Shown: one piece after another, positions 33,956 through 44,252 of the stretch
Layout: each line of letters opens with the position of its first letter
Position numbering within the stretch: position 1 is the stretch's first letter
Source: Dichetophora obliterata
Taxonomy: Eukaryota; Arthropoda; Insecta; Diptera; Sciomyzidae
Direction: 5' to 3'
Length of the DNA: 64,000 nt
Assembly: GCA_963920525.1 (NCBI GenBank)
Contig: OY986436.1
Location: forward strand, 81,915,130-81,979,129
The notes under the pieces: generated by a model
The model's database searches: none
Told to the model about the DNA's origin: nothing
Seen by the model: only the letters and a program-made list of their open reading frames with translations
Program-made: the position numbers and the translations under genes

Positions 33956-35031
33956 GAATTATTTTTATTATCAATTTTATTATAAGAGCAAGGTTGAGTA
34001 CATTTAAAGGCATTAGTACCAAATTTTGAATGGTACCAACAATGACTAGTATTTGAAAATGTGGCGTTGGCTTGATCTGTTATTGGATTTGATGGTGATC
34101 TTTCTTGAAATCTCTCTCTTGATATTGCATTCCTTTTTGTGTTTTTATGTGTAAAGTTTTGGAAACTTATGCATAGAGATGAGGTAAGTTGAACAAGATT
34201 ATGAAGAGTGTCTTCTAAAGTTGAGTGTTTGGGAATTCCTTCTACTGTTGAAATTGTCGTTTTATTTATTATTTCAAAAATTTTGTCTGCTAAAGATAAT
34301 TTATCATCAATGTTTGTATGAGCCGATGAAATTAAGTGGATTTGTATCTGTTGAGGTAGTTTTCTCAACCAAAGCTTGTATAGTAAATCACAATTAATGT
34401 ATGAAATGGAACTTTTAAGACGTAATAAATCGCGATAAAAATCGGAAGGTTTACGGTCTCCCATATGAGTGTCTGAAATTAGTTCTTCTACTCTTAAATC
34501 GTCGGTAAGAGAACATCTTTCTAGAAGTTTTGATTTCAAATATGTGTATTTATTTTGAGGTGGTGGACATTGAATTATGTCAAAAACTTTGGTAAAAATT
34601 TCTGGAGTAAGTGATGTAATAATATTTTGGAATTTTAGGGTGTCGTCAAAAATGTTGTGAAGAGTAAACTGTATTTCACATTGCGCAAACCACGATTCAG
34701 GATATGACTCCCAATATTGTGGTAGTTTTATTTGATTTGTTCCAATAAATGATGCTTGTTGTTGTGATGTAGTTGCATTATTGGTATGGATTGTGTGTCT
34801 AGGCAAGGCAGTAAAATTGGTAGTTGGCGAAGTTAAATTTGGTAAATTTAGTTGCTGTAAGGTTTGTTGATGTGTTTGGGGTGAGTTTGATTGACATGGT
34901 AAAATATTTGGTAGTGCATTAAGTGAGTTGGATGAAGAAAAATTTGGCGAAGACGGGTTATTCGCATCTGTGTTTATCTCAATCGGATTAACACGAGATG
35001 GGCTTCGATGTCTTTTGGGGCACCGTGGCAT
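33946..35031 (-). CDS. Gag of the gypsy element
   Basis: Intact frame of 361 codons from ATG at 35031 (an in-frame codon further up is not ATG). The N-terminus is basic and then rich in Asn, Ser, Pro and Thr. The core (IKLPQYWESYPESWFAQCEI onward) matches the capsid-like region of insect gypsy gags (FW...P..WF.Q.E..F). The C-terminus has a compact Cys/His knuckle, CWYHSKFGTNAFKCTQPC, for RNA binding. It forms the particle that packages element RNA. The stop codon follows directly after a TTTAAAC heptamer at the gag-pol junction. Confidence 0.88.
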   Translation of the reverse strand: MPRCPKRHRSPSRVNPIEINTDANNPSSPNFSSSNSLNALPNILPCQSNSPQTHQQTLQQLNLPNLTSPTTNFTALPRHTIHTNNATTSQQQASFIGTNQIKLPQYWESYPESWFAQCEIQFTLHNIFDDTLKFQNIITSLTPEIFTKVFDIIQCPPPQNKYTYLKSKLLERCSLTDDLRVEELISDTHMGDRKPSDFYRDLLRLKSSISYINCDLLYKLWLRKLPQQIQIHLISSAHTNIDDKLSLADKIFEIINKTTISTVEGIPKHSTLEDTLHNLVQLTSSLCISFQNFTHKNTKRNAISRERFQERSPSNPITDQANATFSNTSHCWYHSKFGTNAFKCTQPCSYNKIDNKNNSLN

Positions 35032-35485
35032 AATCAATAAAGTAAGTGAAATTTATATAATAATTAAGAACTTTCCTTGGAAAGTTACAACAGCTACAAA
35101 GATAAATGTAAATTAAATTGAATGAGAAAAATTATGAATAATTTAATCGTAAAATAAATAAATAAATCAGCCATAACACCACTTAGCTGAATAAGAAGAA
35201 CCAGTTTTAAGAATTATACGCCTTGCAATTGTAAAATCTTGATTCTTGCATATGTACATAAGTAGATTGATGCAATCTTGGTTTGAAAATTGTTGCAATA
35301 TTTGATATTCTGCAGTATGATATAAAATGATGACGTTGACTCAGCGCTGTTGAGTTATAGTTTGTGTCCGTTTTAATTGTATCCGTTATAAGAATTTGTA
35401 TTCGTTGCAATTCTTGTGGTGTTTTTGTTTTTTAATTGTGTGTGGAATTGTTTGTCATTCCGATTTAAATATTGAATTTAGGTTC

Positions 35486-35497
35486 GCAGGATCGCCA
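35486..35497 (-). promoter_or_regulatory. Primer-binding site, tRNA-Arg type
   Basis: TGGCGATCCTGC on the minus strand, two bases inside the 5' LTR, is complementary to the 3' end of insect tRNA-Arg(ACG) including CCA over 12 bases, as far as I recall that tRNA. Confidence 0.6.
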
Positions 35498-35499
35498 AA

Positions 35500-35724
35500 T
35501 AAAGCCGGTGATATTGAATAGCTTTATATTTTATATGAAATTTGATTTTATTAACACAAATTCATAAAATATTTTTTTTTACATTCAAGCTTTGTCTTTC
35601 GAATAGTTTTTTTTTTTATAAGTAAAAATTGAATTAAATTAAAAACATTAATGATTATGAACAAAATATTAAGCAAGTAAAATATTTACAAAATTATTAA
35701 GTAATTATGTGCTAAGTAGCTACA
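35500..35724 (-). repeat. 5' LTR of the gypsy element
   Basis: 225 bp. It drives transcription toward lower coordinates in the intact element. The leader 35032-35499 between it and gag is non-coding. Confidence 0.9.
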
Positions 35725-35918
35725 GGCATGTGGCACCGTCTTGTGAAAACCAAATGTCAACCAAGTCCAATCCTTCCATTGTGAGCAAAAAAAAGTCGGT
35801 AATCAATGCACTGTACCTTGCTCCATTGACTGTAACGTTACGATTTTCATTATTTTTGAAAAAGTACGGTCCAGTGTTGCCGCCGGCCCACAAACCGCAC
35901 CAAACAGTGTATTTTTCA

Positions 35919-36949
35919 GAAAATATTTCAACAACACCTTATTGCAATGTTTTTAAATTTGGATTTCTACAATTTTTTTTTTTTTTTTTGAAACAAGAAA
36001 ATAAAATTTTTTCGAAAACTAAAATTTTACAGCTCTGGTATTTTTCATCCGATTTTTTATGTTTAATGACTCATTTTAAATAACATTTACATTACAAACG
36101 AAATGCATACCAGTTTTTTTAAAAAACTTATCTGAAGAGATGTTTTTAATCCTTCTTTGATCAATTATTAGGAAAAAATCTTATAAAACGCTTTTCTATT
36201 TCTCTTGAGCGAGTTCCAAAAGATTATCAATCGGCACGAAACTTTATAGATTCACTAAATCGACTATTTTTAGCCTATGGCGTCAACAATTTGAGCAAAC
36301 ATTTAATATACATATAAAAAATACCTTTTTTGCTTTATCGATATCAAAAACTATCGTTTTTTTATCGAAACCCCCTTTGGGTTAAATCTGGCTACGGGCC
36401 TGCAACTGACCATCAATTTCGTTTTAAACACATCTTTTTGGAGCTCATTTAAAAAAATTTCAAAGAGAGATTTGAAGAAACTTATCTTCTTTATCTCTTA
36501 GCACTTTTCTTCTCTTATTTTGTGCCCTAGACTTCATTTTCCTTTTTTACTCATTACAGAACAAAATTATAAAAAAACATTGCTAACTAAGGGTGCCTTT
36601 TCCAATTCGAAAAATTGCACGACAAGTTTAAAGAAAAAATAAAATTATTTTCATTGTCAAAGTTAGATAAGTTAGAGATGGTATGATTGCTACTATAGCT
36701 GTCGAGCAATTGTGAGCAAGCATTGCAATTTTTAAGATGAAGTACAATAAGTACGACTACGAATTTTGATACGATATAAAAGAATACTTTGTAAAAGTTT
36801 AAATATATAAAAGAAATATAAAAAACTTTTAACTTTGGCGCCCCTCAACATTTGGCGCCACAGGCGTGGGTCTGCTTCGCCTGCCCCAAGGGACGCCCAT
36901 GCCTTTTATTATGGAAATGGAAAACATATTAGTTTATAATTGGTTCCAG
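35919..36949. other. Non-coding stretch with an orphan hAT end
   Basis: GGCTACGGGCCTG ends at 36402 and matches the right terminus of hAT-4 (CTAGCTACGGGCCTG at 43861), but no left end is visible. A GC-rich block (GGCGCC...GGCGCC, 36838-36902) precedes the LINE. No gene is seen. Confidence 0.5.
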
Positions 36950-38868
36950 TGACAATAATGGGAGGTTCTGCATTTAGATTTTCTAATGTTCTTATGAAGC
37001 CTTATCCTTTTAATGTGGAAGGAACTCAATTTGGAAGCCTGCAGAATTGCAGTCAGTTCCAAAGAGGAAGCCCTTCGCATCGAGGCAAGGAATCGTTGTA
37101 ATGCAATTTCAAAACGCGAAAAGTTTCTGCGCGAAGCTCGCATGCGAAAACAAGTTCTTATCTGACTAAATGACTATAAAATTTTTAGTCATTTGTTGAA
37201 AGAGTTAGGAACCAGACATCGTCATCGATTCCAGCTCTTTTAAAAGATGACCAAATCTTCACTGACTCGGCTAAAGCGAACCTATTGGCTAGATAGTTTG
37301 CACAAAATTCCATTCTCTCGGATAGTAATCAGCCACTGCCCTTTGTTGAGGGTGGATCTTCTGCAATGCACGACTTTCGAACGAGAGCAGTTAAAAGGGT
37401 CCTTACAAATCTCAACGAAAACAAAGCCTCTGGTCCTGATGGCATACCGCCAATTGTGCTTAAAATGTGTGCTTCTTCGCTGGGTCGGCCTTTGCGCAAC
37501 CTTTTTAACATGTTCTACAGAACAGGAATATTTCCACCTTGTTGGAAGGTGGCAAATGTCCAGCCGGTACCTAAAAAGGGTGATGCCAGGAACCCTGGAA
37601 ACTACTGACCCATTGCGATATGCTCTACGCGTTCCAAAGTTATGGAGAGCGTAATAAACTTCAACGTTGTGCACAATTTGGAGCACAACAAACTGCTCAG
37701 TGACCGTCAATATGGTCTCCGTAGGGCTCGCTCTGCTGGTGATCTTATGGCGTTCTTAAGCGAAGAATGGAATGAGAGCAGGGTTGTTGCTCTTCATATT
37801 TCAAAAGCGTTCGACCAAGTGTGGCATAAAGTGTTCGTGTTAAAACTTGTTGCATATGGTTTTGCAATCGCCCACCTTGTTTCTGATATTTATCAACGAC
37901 CTTCTGTCGTTGACTCATAACCCAATACATTCGTTTGCGAACGACAGCAGCATTTGTCATTCATGTTTATTCAAAAAACGCTCAAGCTCAGTGGAGATTG
38001 AGAGAAAGAGGCAAAATATTAATGACACACTCCTTAATGATCTACAAAAAATCTCCGAGTGGAGTCTTGCTAATAGAGTAGAGTTCAATGCAAGTAAGAC
38101 CCAGTACTGTATGTTAACCCACAAGCGGGTGAATTGCCCCTTTGCTCCCCTCAATATGACTGGTATGGATCTTGTGGAATCAACCGCTCTTGACGTTCGT
38201 TATCGATCCAATGTGATCTTCGTTGGAAAGATCATATTTTCGATGTGTCGAAGGAAGCGGGCAAGTGCCTAGGTTTTTTAAAATGGTGCAAAAAATATTT
38301 CACTTAAGCTTATCTTCGCATGACACCTCATATATTAGGCCGAAAATGGAATACAATTCGCACATTTGGGCAGGGGCTTCAAGATCTTATTTGAAGCTTC
38401 TGTATCGAATTCAACGTGGTGCGATATATTTGATTGAAGATGAAAGTATATCATCCTCGATCAACTCTCTTGGGCATCGACGTAATGTTAGTTGCCTAAG
38501 CCTTCTATATATGTATTACCATGGGAAGTGCTCAAGGCAGAAACATGGCCTGACGCCACCAGCTCGAATGTTTCCCAGGTCCACTCTGGCAGCTGTCCAA
38601 GCCTACCCCTTTACCTAAGCCCATCCATGTCCAATAGAACCTCCATTACTGTGATAATTCGTTCTTTAGTCGCACCGTTAAGTTGTGGAATTAACGCTCC
38701 CTACTAACGTGTTTCCCGGCAGTTTTGAGCTGTTCAAATTTAAAACAAATCTTCAGTGATTACTACTCCATCTATCCACCCTACAACTATCACCTATCTT
38801 TCGAAGCAACACAATGCTTACACTTTTATAGGGATCATCCCCTACACGTTGGTTCAGTCTAAAAAAAA
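36950..38868 (+). pseudogene. Jockey-like LINE reverse transcriptase, broken
   Basis: In pieces over several frames: PALLKDDQIFTDSA and LLASLFAQNSILS (linker before RT); VLTNLNENKASGPDGIPP and IFPPCWKVANVQPVPKKGD (RT motifs 0-2); LLSDRQYGLR...ALHISKAFDQVWHK (motif 3/A, with the conserved D lost in LHIS-KAFD spacing terms but KAFD present). A deletion then joins VAYGF to SPTLFLIFINDLL. The catalytic FADD reads FAND. The thumb (LDVRYRS, RPKMEYNSHIWAG) and the C-terminal basic region follow to about 38800, ending in an A-rich tract at 38862-38868. It is a 5'-truncated, dead non-LTR retrotransposon of the jockey/CR1 group on the plus strand. The AP endonuclease is missing. Confidence 0.85.
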
Positions 38869-38869
38869 C

Positions 38870-39330
38870 TCAATTGGAAAAAAATTTTAATTATTCCTTA
38901 TCTAGAAGAGTTGTCGAAAATGCCTTCGGACGTCTTAAGGCCCAATTCCAACGTATAGGAAAGAGCATTGATAACAATGTGGAAAACGCACCTCTTTTAA
39001 TCAAAGCATTTTGCGCTTTGCATAATTTTCTTAACGATCGCAATGATTAAATCAATAAACAATGGATACGGCAGATGGAAGGTGATGAAAATTCAGAACG
39101 AAGTCAGCAGCAACAACATGAATATGTCTTAAATGATTGCTATACATCAGCAGAAATAATTCGAAAAACGCCTTGGCGGTATAGCAGTAAGTACAACAGA
39201 ATATATAGTTATTTGAAGTATTTTCTCTCATGCTGCGGTGTTGATCACAAATGTATGTATGACATAAGAGATGACATAGCTGCCACGCCTCCTTCTGTGC
39301 GTTACAAACGTTTGCACAAAGCCTGAACTT
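38870..39330 (+). pseudogene. PIF/Harbinger transposase C, C-terminal fragment
   Basis: The frame reads FNYSLSRRVVENAFGRLKAQ and FQRIGKSID, then LLIKAFCALHNFLNDRND and a stop at 39048-39050, the C-terminal DDE_Tnp_4 region with its LHNF motif. A further frame (39075-39326) carries a plausible tail. The LINE's A-rich tail directly precedes it, and the catalytic N-terminal part is absent. It converges on the Myb/SANT gene at 40617-41534 on the other strand, so the two are probably the two halves of one Harbinger element. Confidence 0.8.
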
Positions 39331-40282
39331 TTAAGGTATAGGGTATAAAAACGATTCGAGCAATAACTCACCCCAAATTTTTCCAATTTTTTCCGTATAT
39401 ATCTCGTAGTTTTTATCAACAACACTTACCACCATTCTTAAATAATTTTTTAAAAAGATTTAAAATAACCATCTGAAACTCATCACAAGCTCAAAAATCT
39501 GACAATTTACAAAGTAATAGTAAAGAACAGAATCGAAAACCACCACAAACAAAACCAATGCCAAGACAACAACCACCCACAAAAACAATACCAGCCAGTA
39601 GCTAAAATTGTTGCTTAATCTATTTTTAAACTCATCGTTATTCTGAACAAACTTCTCCATTATCTGAGTACGCATTTCTTCTGTTTCTTAAACTTTTTTT
39701 TCCAAATTTATCATTTCCTCATCTTCTTTCAAATTCTGTATCAATTTTCTAGTTTGTTTCTTTGAATACCTTCAGTGAGCAATATCACTGAAAAGTATTC
39801 ATTTTGGCTTTAAATTTCTTTTCAGGTCCATCCATGGAGTTATCAGCTGTAGGTGTAGACGAGCGGGTGACTACGTCAATTGGGGAATAATTCCTTGCTG
39901 CAGATAATGATGGCGTTTCTGTACTTATACGGTAAGATGAATGTCATCATATATCTTAGGAATAAAGCGAAATTGTATACATTTCTTAAGATTGTTCTGT
40001 AAATAAGGAGCCATAACTATTAAAAATTAATATCAAAAACTGTAATGTTGGTTTTTCTTTAACAGAAATAATACTTTATTTATTTATTCGATTGCTAAAC
40101 CTTAACAGGTTTTATAGCAAATTACACTTCAAAACTATAAAGTAAAATTTTGATTGAAATCAAGTATTATTAACAAATTAAAAAGTTTTAACAAATTGCT
40201 TAAAGTATATAATTTTATTAAAGTGTAAAAAGAATAAAAAAGTTCAGTCAAATCGATAATATCAGACAGCATTGCAGGGTTG
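39331..40282. other. Non-coding spacer between Harbinger C genes
   Basis: AT-rich; no gene recognised. The open frame on minus at 39460-39675 is hydrophobic and repetitive but lacks recognisable features. Confidence 0.5.
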
Positions 40283-40602
40283 CGTTCTCAAGACAAACAA
40301 GGTCAAGTTAGCAATATTATAAATATCGCGTTATCAAGACAAACAAGGTCAAGTTAGCAACAAGTTCTGTACCCGGACATCGGCGGAGTCGTGTGACAAA
40401 CAAGGTATCTTACCCAATAAAAGACCACTCCAATAAGTATATAGATAATATATATCGTTCTGTCTTCCTGAAGCCGGTGGGGTCCTGGCTTGACAGAGTG
40501 GTTACTCGACAAACTAGGTCAACATTACCAAACCAATTTTCATAAAACAAAGAAAACCAGTTGCGAACGCAGTCATCAAGACAAACTAGGTCTTATCGGC
40601 AA
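40283..40602 (+). repeat. Spaced GACAAACAAGGTC repeats
   Basis: (A)GACAAAC(A/T)AGGTC recurs at about 40302, 40340, 40396 (variant ending TATC), 40509 and 40579, usually preceded by (T)CAAG or CG and followed by a TTAGCAA/TTACCA/CGGCAA ending. Spacings are irregular (about 40 to 110 bases). It could be a worn minisatellite or clustered binding sites. Confidence 0.7.
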
Positions 40603-40616
40603 CTCATATTAATATA

Positions 40617-41534
40617 TTACAAATCGACTTCAACAAGGTATTCAATTTTATTAATTTTGAAGCCAATAGATTGAACTGCTGTGTACAATGGCCAGTCTGG
40701 CAGAAATCCTCCAGAAGGGCCAATTAGTTTAATTTCTGATCTAAAGAATATCCATAAAAATAATTTAGGCGGATGAAAGAAATAGATGAAAGTACACCAA
40801 CATTGAGAATCGAATTGAGTGCAGACATAGTAACTTTTAAGTTTTTTTTTTTATAGCAAGATAAAATTCGTGGATTTGGTTATTTACGTTCCTATTCCAA
40901 TCATATTCCTTAAACCTCAGAACAAATTTTTTACTACTCGTACTCCTTTTGCTTTATTATTAACTATAATTTTTGCAGAACTCACCTATAGCGGTTGGTC
41001 AAATTATGAATTTTAACTCGGATTTCTTTCGGTGTTAAGTTGAACTTCCTTTCCTCTATCGCTTCGGCCATTTCAGCATAGATATGTCCGTTTTTTCGGT
41101 GACCTCGTAGTTCATCTATTATCTCACCCCAAATAGCCGCAAGATTCTGTTTCTCGGGTGAGCTCCATGCTTTCTTCTGTTTGCATTTTCGCTTTTTATG
41201 GGCCCCATACACGCTGCAACCAAAGCAAAGCTGGAAGTGTAACTTGGAAGTTTTTGACAGTTATCACGATGAAGTCGCAGCGTGTTTGTCGAAGTTACGT
41301 AACTCATTGACGGTTGTAACATAGGCTGCAGCAAAATTGAAATCGTTTAATATTTTGGTCGCAGTTGCTGCTTTTTTGCTGCGTTGTTGCTGCGTTGCAG
41401 CGTGTATGGCAAAATGGATTGCGGGAACCATCGCAGTGTGTGTGTCAAACGTCTTAAAAAATACATAATCTGGTTGCAGTTCCACTAATGTTTTGGTTGC
41501 AGTGTGTATGGGCCGCATTAGTTTCCTTGTTCAT
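40617..41534 (-). pseudogene. Myb/SANT-like protein of Harbinger C, interrupted by a MITE
   Basis: Start ATG at 41534; a 319-bp MITE (41199-41517, TSD TTA) sits after the fifth codon. Exon 1 continues to 40986, then a 245-bp intron (GTGAGT...TTCTTTAG, 40741-40985), then exon 2 from 40740 to the TAA at 40617-40619. Without the MITE the reading frame is open for 116 codons. The domain is a trihelix/Myb-SANT type (AWSSPEKQNLAAIW, ELRGHRKNGHIYAEMAEAIE, KIHNLTNRYR) and exon 2 gives the usual GPSGG ending (SEIKLIGPSGGFLPDW). It is the DNA-binding helper of a Harbinger transposase. It lacks a long coiled-coil tail, so the C-terminus may be truncated. Confidence 0.8.
41199..41517. mobile_element. Harbinger-type MITE, 319 bp
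   Basis: TGGGCCCCATACACGCTGCA at the left and (reverse complement) TGCGGCCCATACACACTGCA at the right, flanked by TTA (41196-41198, 41518-41520). GGGCC-type ends with a 3-bp TTA target fit PIF/Harbinger. The open frames on minus at 41119-41518 are translations of the MITE. Confidence 0.85.
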
Positions 41535-42229
41535 TTTTTCTGTCAAATATTCCAACTGCCAGCTGCCAATTAGAAAATTCCGTATATGCTTAATTGTGCT
41601 GAATATACATTTTAGTGATGCCACCAAATTCCATTTATTAAGATTTTGAACGACATTCTTTTAAAATCACGAGATTTCCAAATATTCAACTTGTACTGGA
41701 AACTAACTAGATTTTCATGTTGATTTTACGAAATCTCACAAAATCACAAGATTTTAATATAATTTAGATAGTAAAACCGTACTATTTTAACATAATAGTA
41801 AAACCGTACTGTTAACAGTACTATTTGAGACTTAAATAATAATGTAAAAAATAAAAAATTTGCGCAGAGAATAAAAAAGGTATAACCCTATATCTCATGA
41901 AATATCATAGATACAAGAAAATCGTTAGCAAAAATGAAAAGTCAGCACAAAATTCTGTGAGATTAAAGCAAATTCGAGAAATTTTTAACTTTGAATTTTA
42001 TAGTTTGAGTGCTCAAACCAGGCCAGTAGCCAGAAAATAAGAGCCGGGCAGGCTGAGCCTCCAGTAAAAAAATACAAATTTTTTTCATACATTTGTATAT
42101 AAATATATATATGCATATTAACATATTTTCAAATGAATTTTTTAAATATTTACATGTTATTTAATGAGTTTATTGTTCAAATGTATATTTTAGTAAAAAA
42201 AAAAGTTAAGTATATTAACATATAAAGCC

Positions 42230-42586
42230 TAGTACTCTGTTCGCTTGCGTGAAACTTCGCTGGCAACATCTATTTCTTTGTTGCGTGAAATTTATGACTT
42301 AAAGTTTGTTGCGAGGAATTTCTATGGCAACGTTTCTCAGAGAGACTCAGAAAATAAGTTGGAAGATTTCATATGATATCTCTCTTTTCACTTCAAAATA
42401 AATAGGCAGTACAATTAAATTGTCGTGAAAAAATGTTGTTCAAAAACATGTTGAGATAATTTCACGCAGCGGAACAGAGTACTGCTCTGACGAACATTCT
42501 GTGAAAATTTCCACACTTGTTTCGCAGCTGTCACTTTTTGTATGGAGATTTGAGTGGAGTTTCACATGAAACTGAACAGAGTACTA
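42230..42586. mobile_element. MITE nested in hAT-4
   Basis: TAGTACTCTGTTC at the left and inverted at the right (GAACAGAGTACTA). GTGAAACT is shared just inside both ends, and a GGAACAGAGTACTGCTCTG palindrome lies within. The TSD is not clear. Confidence 0.6.
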
Positions 42587-42689
42587 TGCTTTAAATATAA
42601 CATAAATGAGTTCAATGTTTGAAAGCGAATTTCTAATGTATTATATTGATTTCCACTACAGTCACAGCTCTGCTGTTTAATACAAAGGC

Positions 42690-42985
42690 AGTCGTCTTAG
42701 TTTCTCATTAAATTTGCGGAGATAATCTTTGAACTCTGTTGATTTGGTTTGCACGGGAAAATGATGCTTCCGCCGTACGGCCGGAATACCGCCGCAATAC
42801 CGCCGTACTGTTGCCGAATGTTTCAATTGCACAAAAAAATTATAAGTATCAGGAAACGCATCGCGCATTAGATACAATTCATTCAATTTGGTGATGTTTT
42901 CTGATGCTCATCCCTTTTTTGTCCAGATATTTCTTTGCGTCAGACATCTCGGCATCAGAGGGTATTTTTAAGCCTACAGATCATA
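42690..42985 (-). pseudogene. hAT transposase C-terminal relic
   Basis: A minus-strand frame reads DAKKYLDKKGMSI and, in another frame, TAEASFSRANQINRVQRLSP before stops. The A.ASFS..NQI...RL pattern resembles the hAT C-terminal dimerisation motif (AERSFS.L..IK..LRS), as in zf-MYM1-type hATs whose ends also read CAGGCCCGTAGC. It is a heavily decayed fragment; the call rests on this short match and its position inside a hAT. Confidence 0.4.
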
Positions 42986-43869
42986 ATATTTTCAAACTAG
43001 CCGGCTTCATTTCGTAAGCTTATGACAATGCCAACAATATACGACCATTTTTGGTGAAACGCTTTTTTAATTTGAATATAATATTATCAACGATATCAAG
43101 TAAGCCGGCTTAATTTCAATAGAATATTCACTTCTCTCACCAAGTGATTGTTCTACTACTGAGTTTCGCGTGATATAAAACCTTTTTATTTTAATTTTTT
43201 TTGAGCAAAAGTACCTCATTCAATCGCAAGCTATGTCTGCAACATCCATTATTTTCCTTTCAGCCTTTCCGATTTTTTATGCTCCCAATTAGTAGTTTTA
43301 GTTAGACTTATTAGACTAATTATTATTAGTAGATTGAGGAAAGTATGTATAACTATTTGAGAATGAATGCAAAGTATTTAGATTACAGGAATAAGGAAGA
43401 CTGCTGACCTGGTACAGCCGCATAAAGTTGAAAAATCCGAAATGCAGTCAGCTGGCGCTTGAATCATGATATAATTTCGAAATCCTCCCCATTCATCCTC
43501 AAGTAGTTGCAAGTGTTTTTCCTAATCAGAACAGCAAACTGGGAGACACAAAAGCTGGAAAAACGACTGCACCAACTGCAATTTTTTTTTGTGTATATTT
43601 AGTTTAAAACACTTAAAATAATAAATTATCTAAAAAACTTGCTCAAAAAATCTTGAAAACAATTAAAATAACAACATTCTATAAATTTTCACCAAAAAAT
43701 AACTTTCTTTACAAAGCTGCTTTACAGCTTTGACAGCTGTTATTGGCAATGATTGACAAAAGATGGCAGTTGTAAAAGCATACGGAAATTTGGCTAGGGC
43801 AGGCTCGACGGATTCTAGGGCAGGCTTAGCCTGCCCTAGCACCATACTAGCTACGGGCCTGGCTCAAAC

Positions 43870-44252
43870 TAAAAAAATCTGACTCTGTGTGTCGGACAAA
43901 TGGAAAAACAGGGCGACTAAGGGATGAATTTAAAAATCTGCAAAAACAGTGAGTACTTTTTTTTTATATTTAGAGCTGATTTACAGCCATCCAAAATTGA
44001 AATTTGAAAAAATCCATATAAAGCCAACCTATTGTATCCTATTGCATATACTTTTTCTAATAAAATTTCAACGGTAAAATTTTTGTTGAGCAAATTATTG
44101 GAGAATATGAACGTTTCTATTATTTTTCCCGACACTGTATCTTTGAATATTTTAAAGTCTTCCTATGCACAATACTGTTAACAAGCACGTATTTTCTTTT
44201 AACTTGTCAACCATATGGAAAAGAATCGTTACTTAAAAAAAAAAAGAATTAA
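43870..44252. other. Short AT-rich spacer
   Basis: No feature recognised between the hAT-4 TSD and the LINE. Confidence 0.6.

Larger units (their letters stand above)
29778..35724 (-). mobile_element. Ty3/gypsy-type LTR retrotransposon, interrupted
   Basis: Two 225-bp LTRs (29778-30002 and 35500-35724) differ at about six positions and are flanked by the 5-bp TSD GGCAT (29773-29777, 35725-35729). The element lies on the minus strand: LTR, primer-binding site, gag, (DD37E insert), protease-RT-RNase H, integrase, polypurine tract, LTR. The total is 5947 bp, or 4649 bp without the insert. No env-like frame is present. Pol is broken by a deletion and a frameshift, so this copy is non-functional. 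The RT-RNaseH-integrase order identifies the Ty3/gypsy group. Confidence 0.95.
29470..35918 (-). pseudogene. Mariner-type (DD34D-like) transposase, split by the gypsy element
   Basis: On the minus strand 35918-35725 encodes KYTVWCGLWAGG, GPYFF, VNGARYSALI and the catalytic DGATC. The part from 29777 to about 29470 continues with HTDRDPMDQLRSEFGELLIS, WPPRSCGLTPLD (third catalytic aspartate) and PVTIAALEDNF. This is the C-terminal half of a common insect mariner-like transposase (WF.QDGATCHT...WPPRSCDLTPLDYFLWG). The split is exactly in the GATC|H codon run, with GGCAT repeated on both sides. There are also stops (for example after LTPLD) and the N-terminus is lost, so it was probably already dead. 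Confidence 0.8.
42019..43861 (-). mobile_element. hAT element, 1843 bp (hAT-4)
   Basis: CAGGCCAGTAGCCAG at the left and (reverse complement of the right) CAGGCCCGTAGCTAG are flanked by a perfect 8-bp TSD, GCTCAAAC (42011-42018, 43862-43869). Subterminal GGGCAGGCT.AGCCT runs lie at both ends. A transposase relic and a further MITE are inside. Confidence 0.9.

Noticed and set aside
37282..37710. Minus-strand ORF of 142 codons
   Set aside because: Shadow of the LINE reverse transcriptase on the plus strand.
40283..40602. CRISPR-like array
   Set aside because: Irregular spacing, short imperfect repeats, no cas genes and an insect genome.
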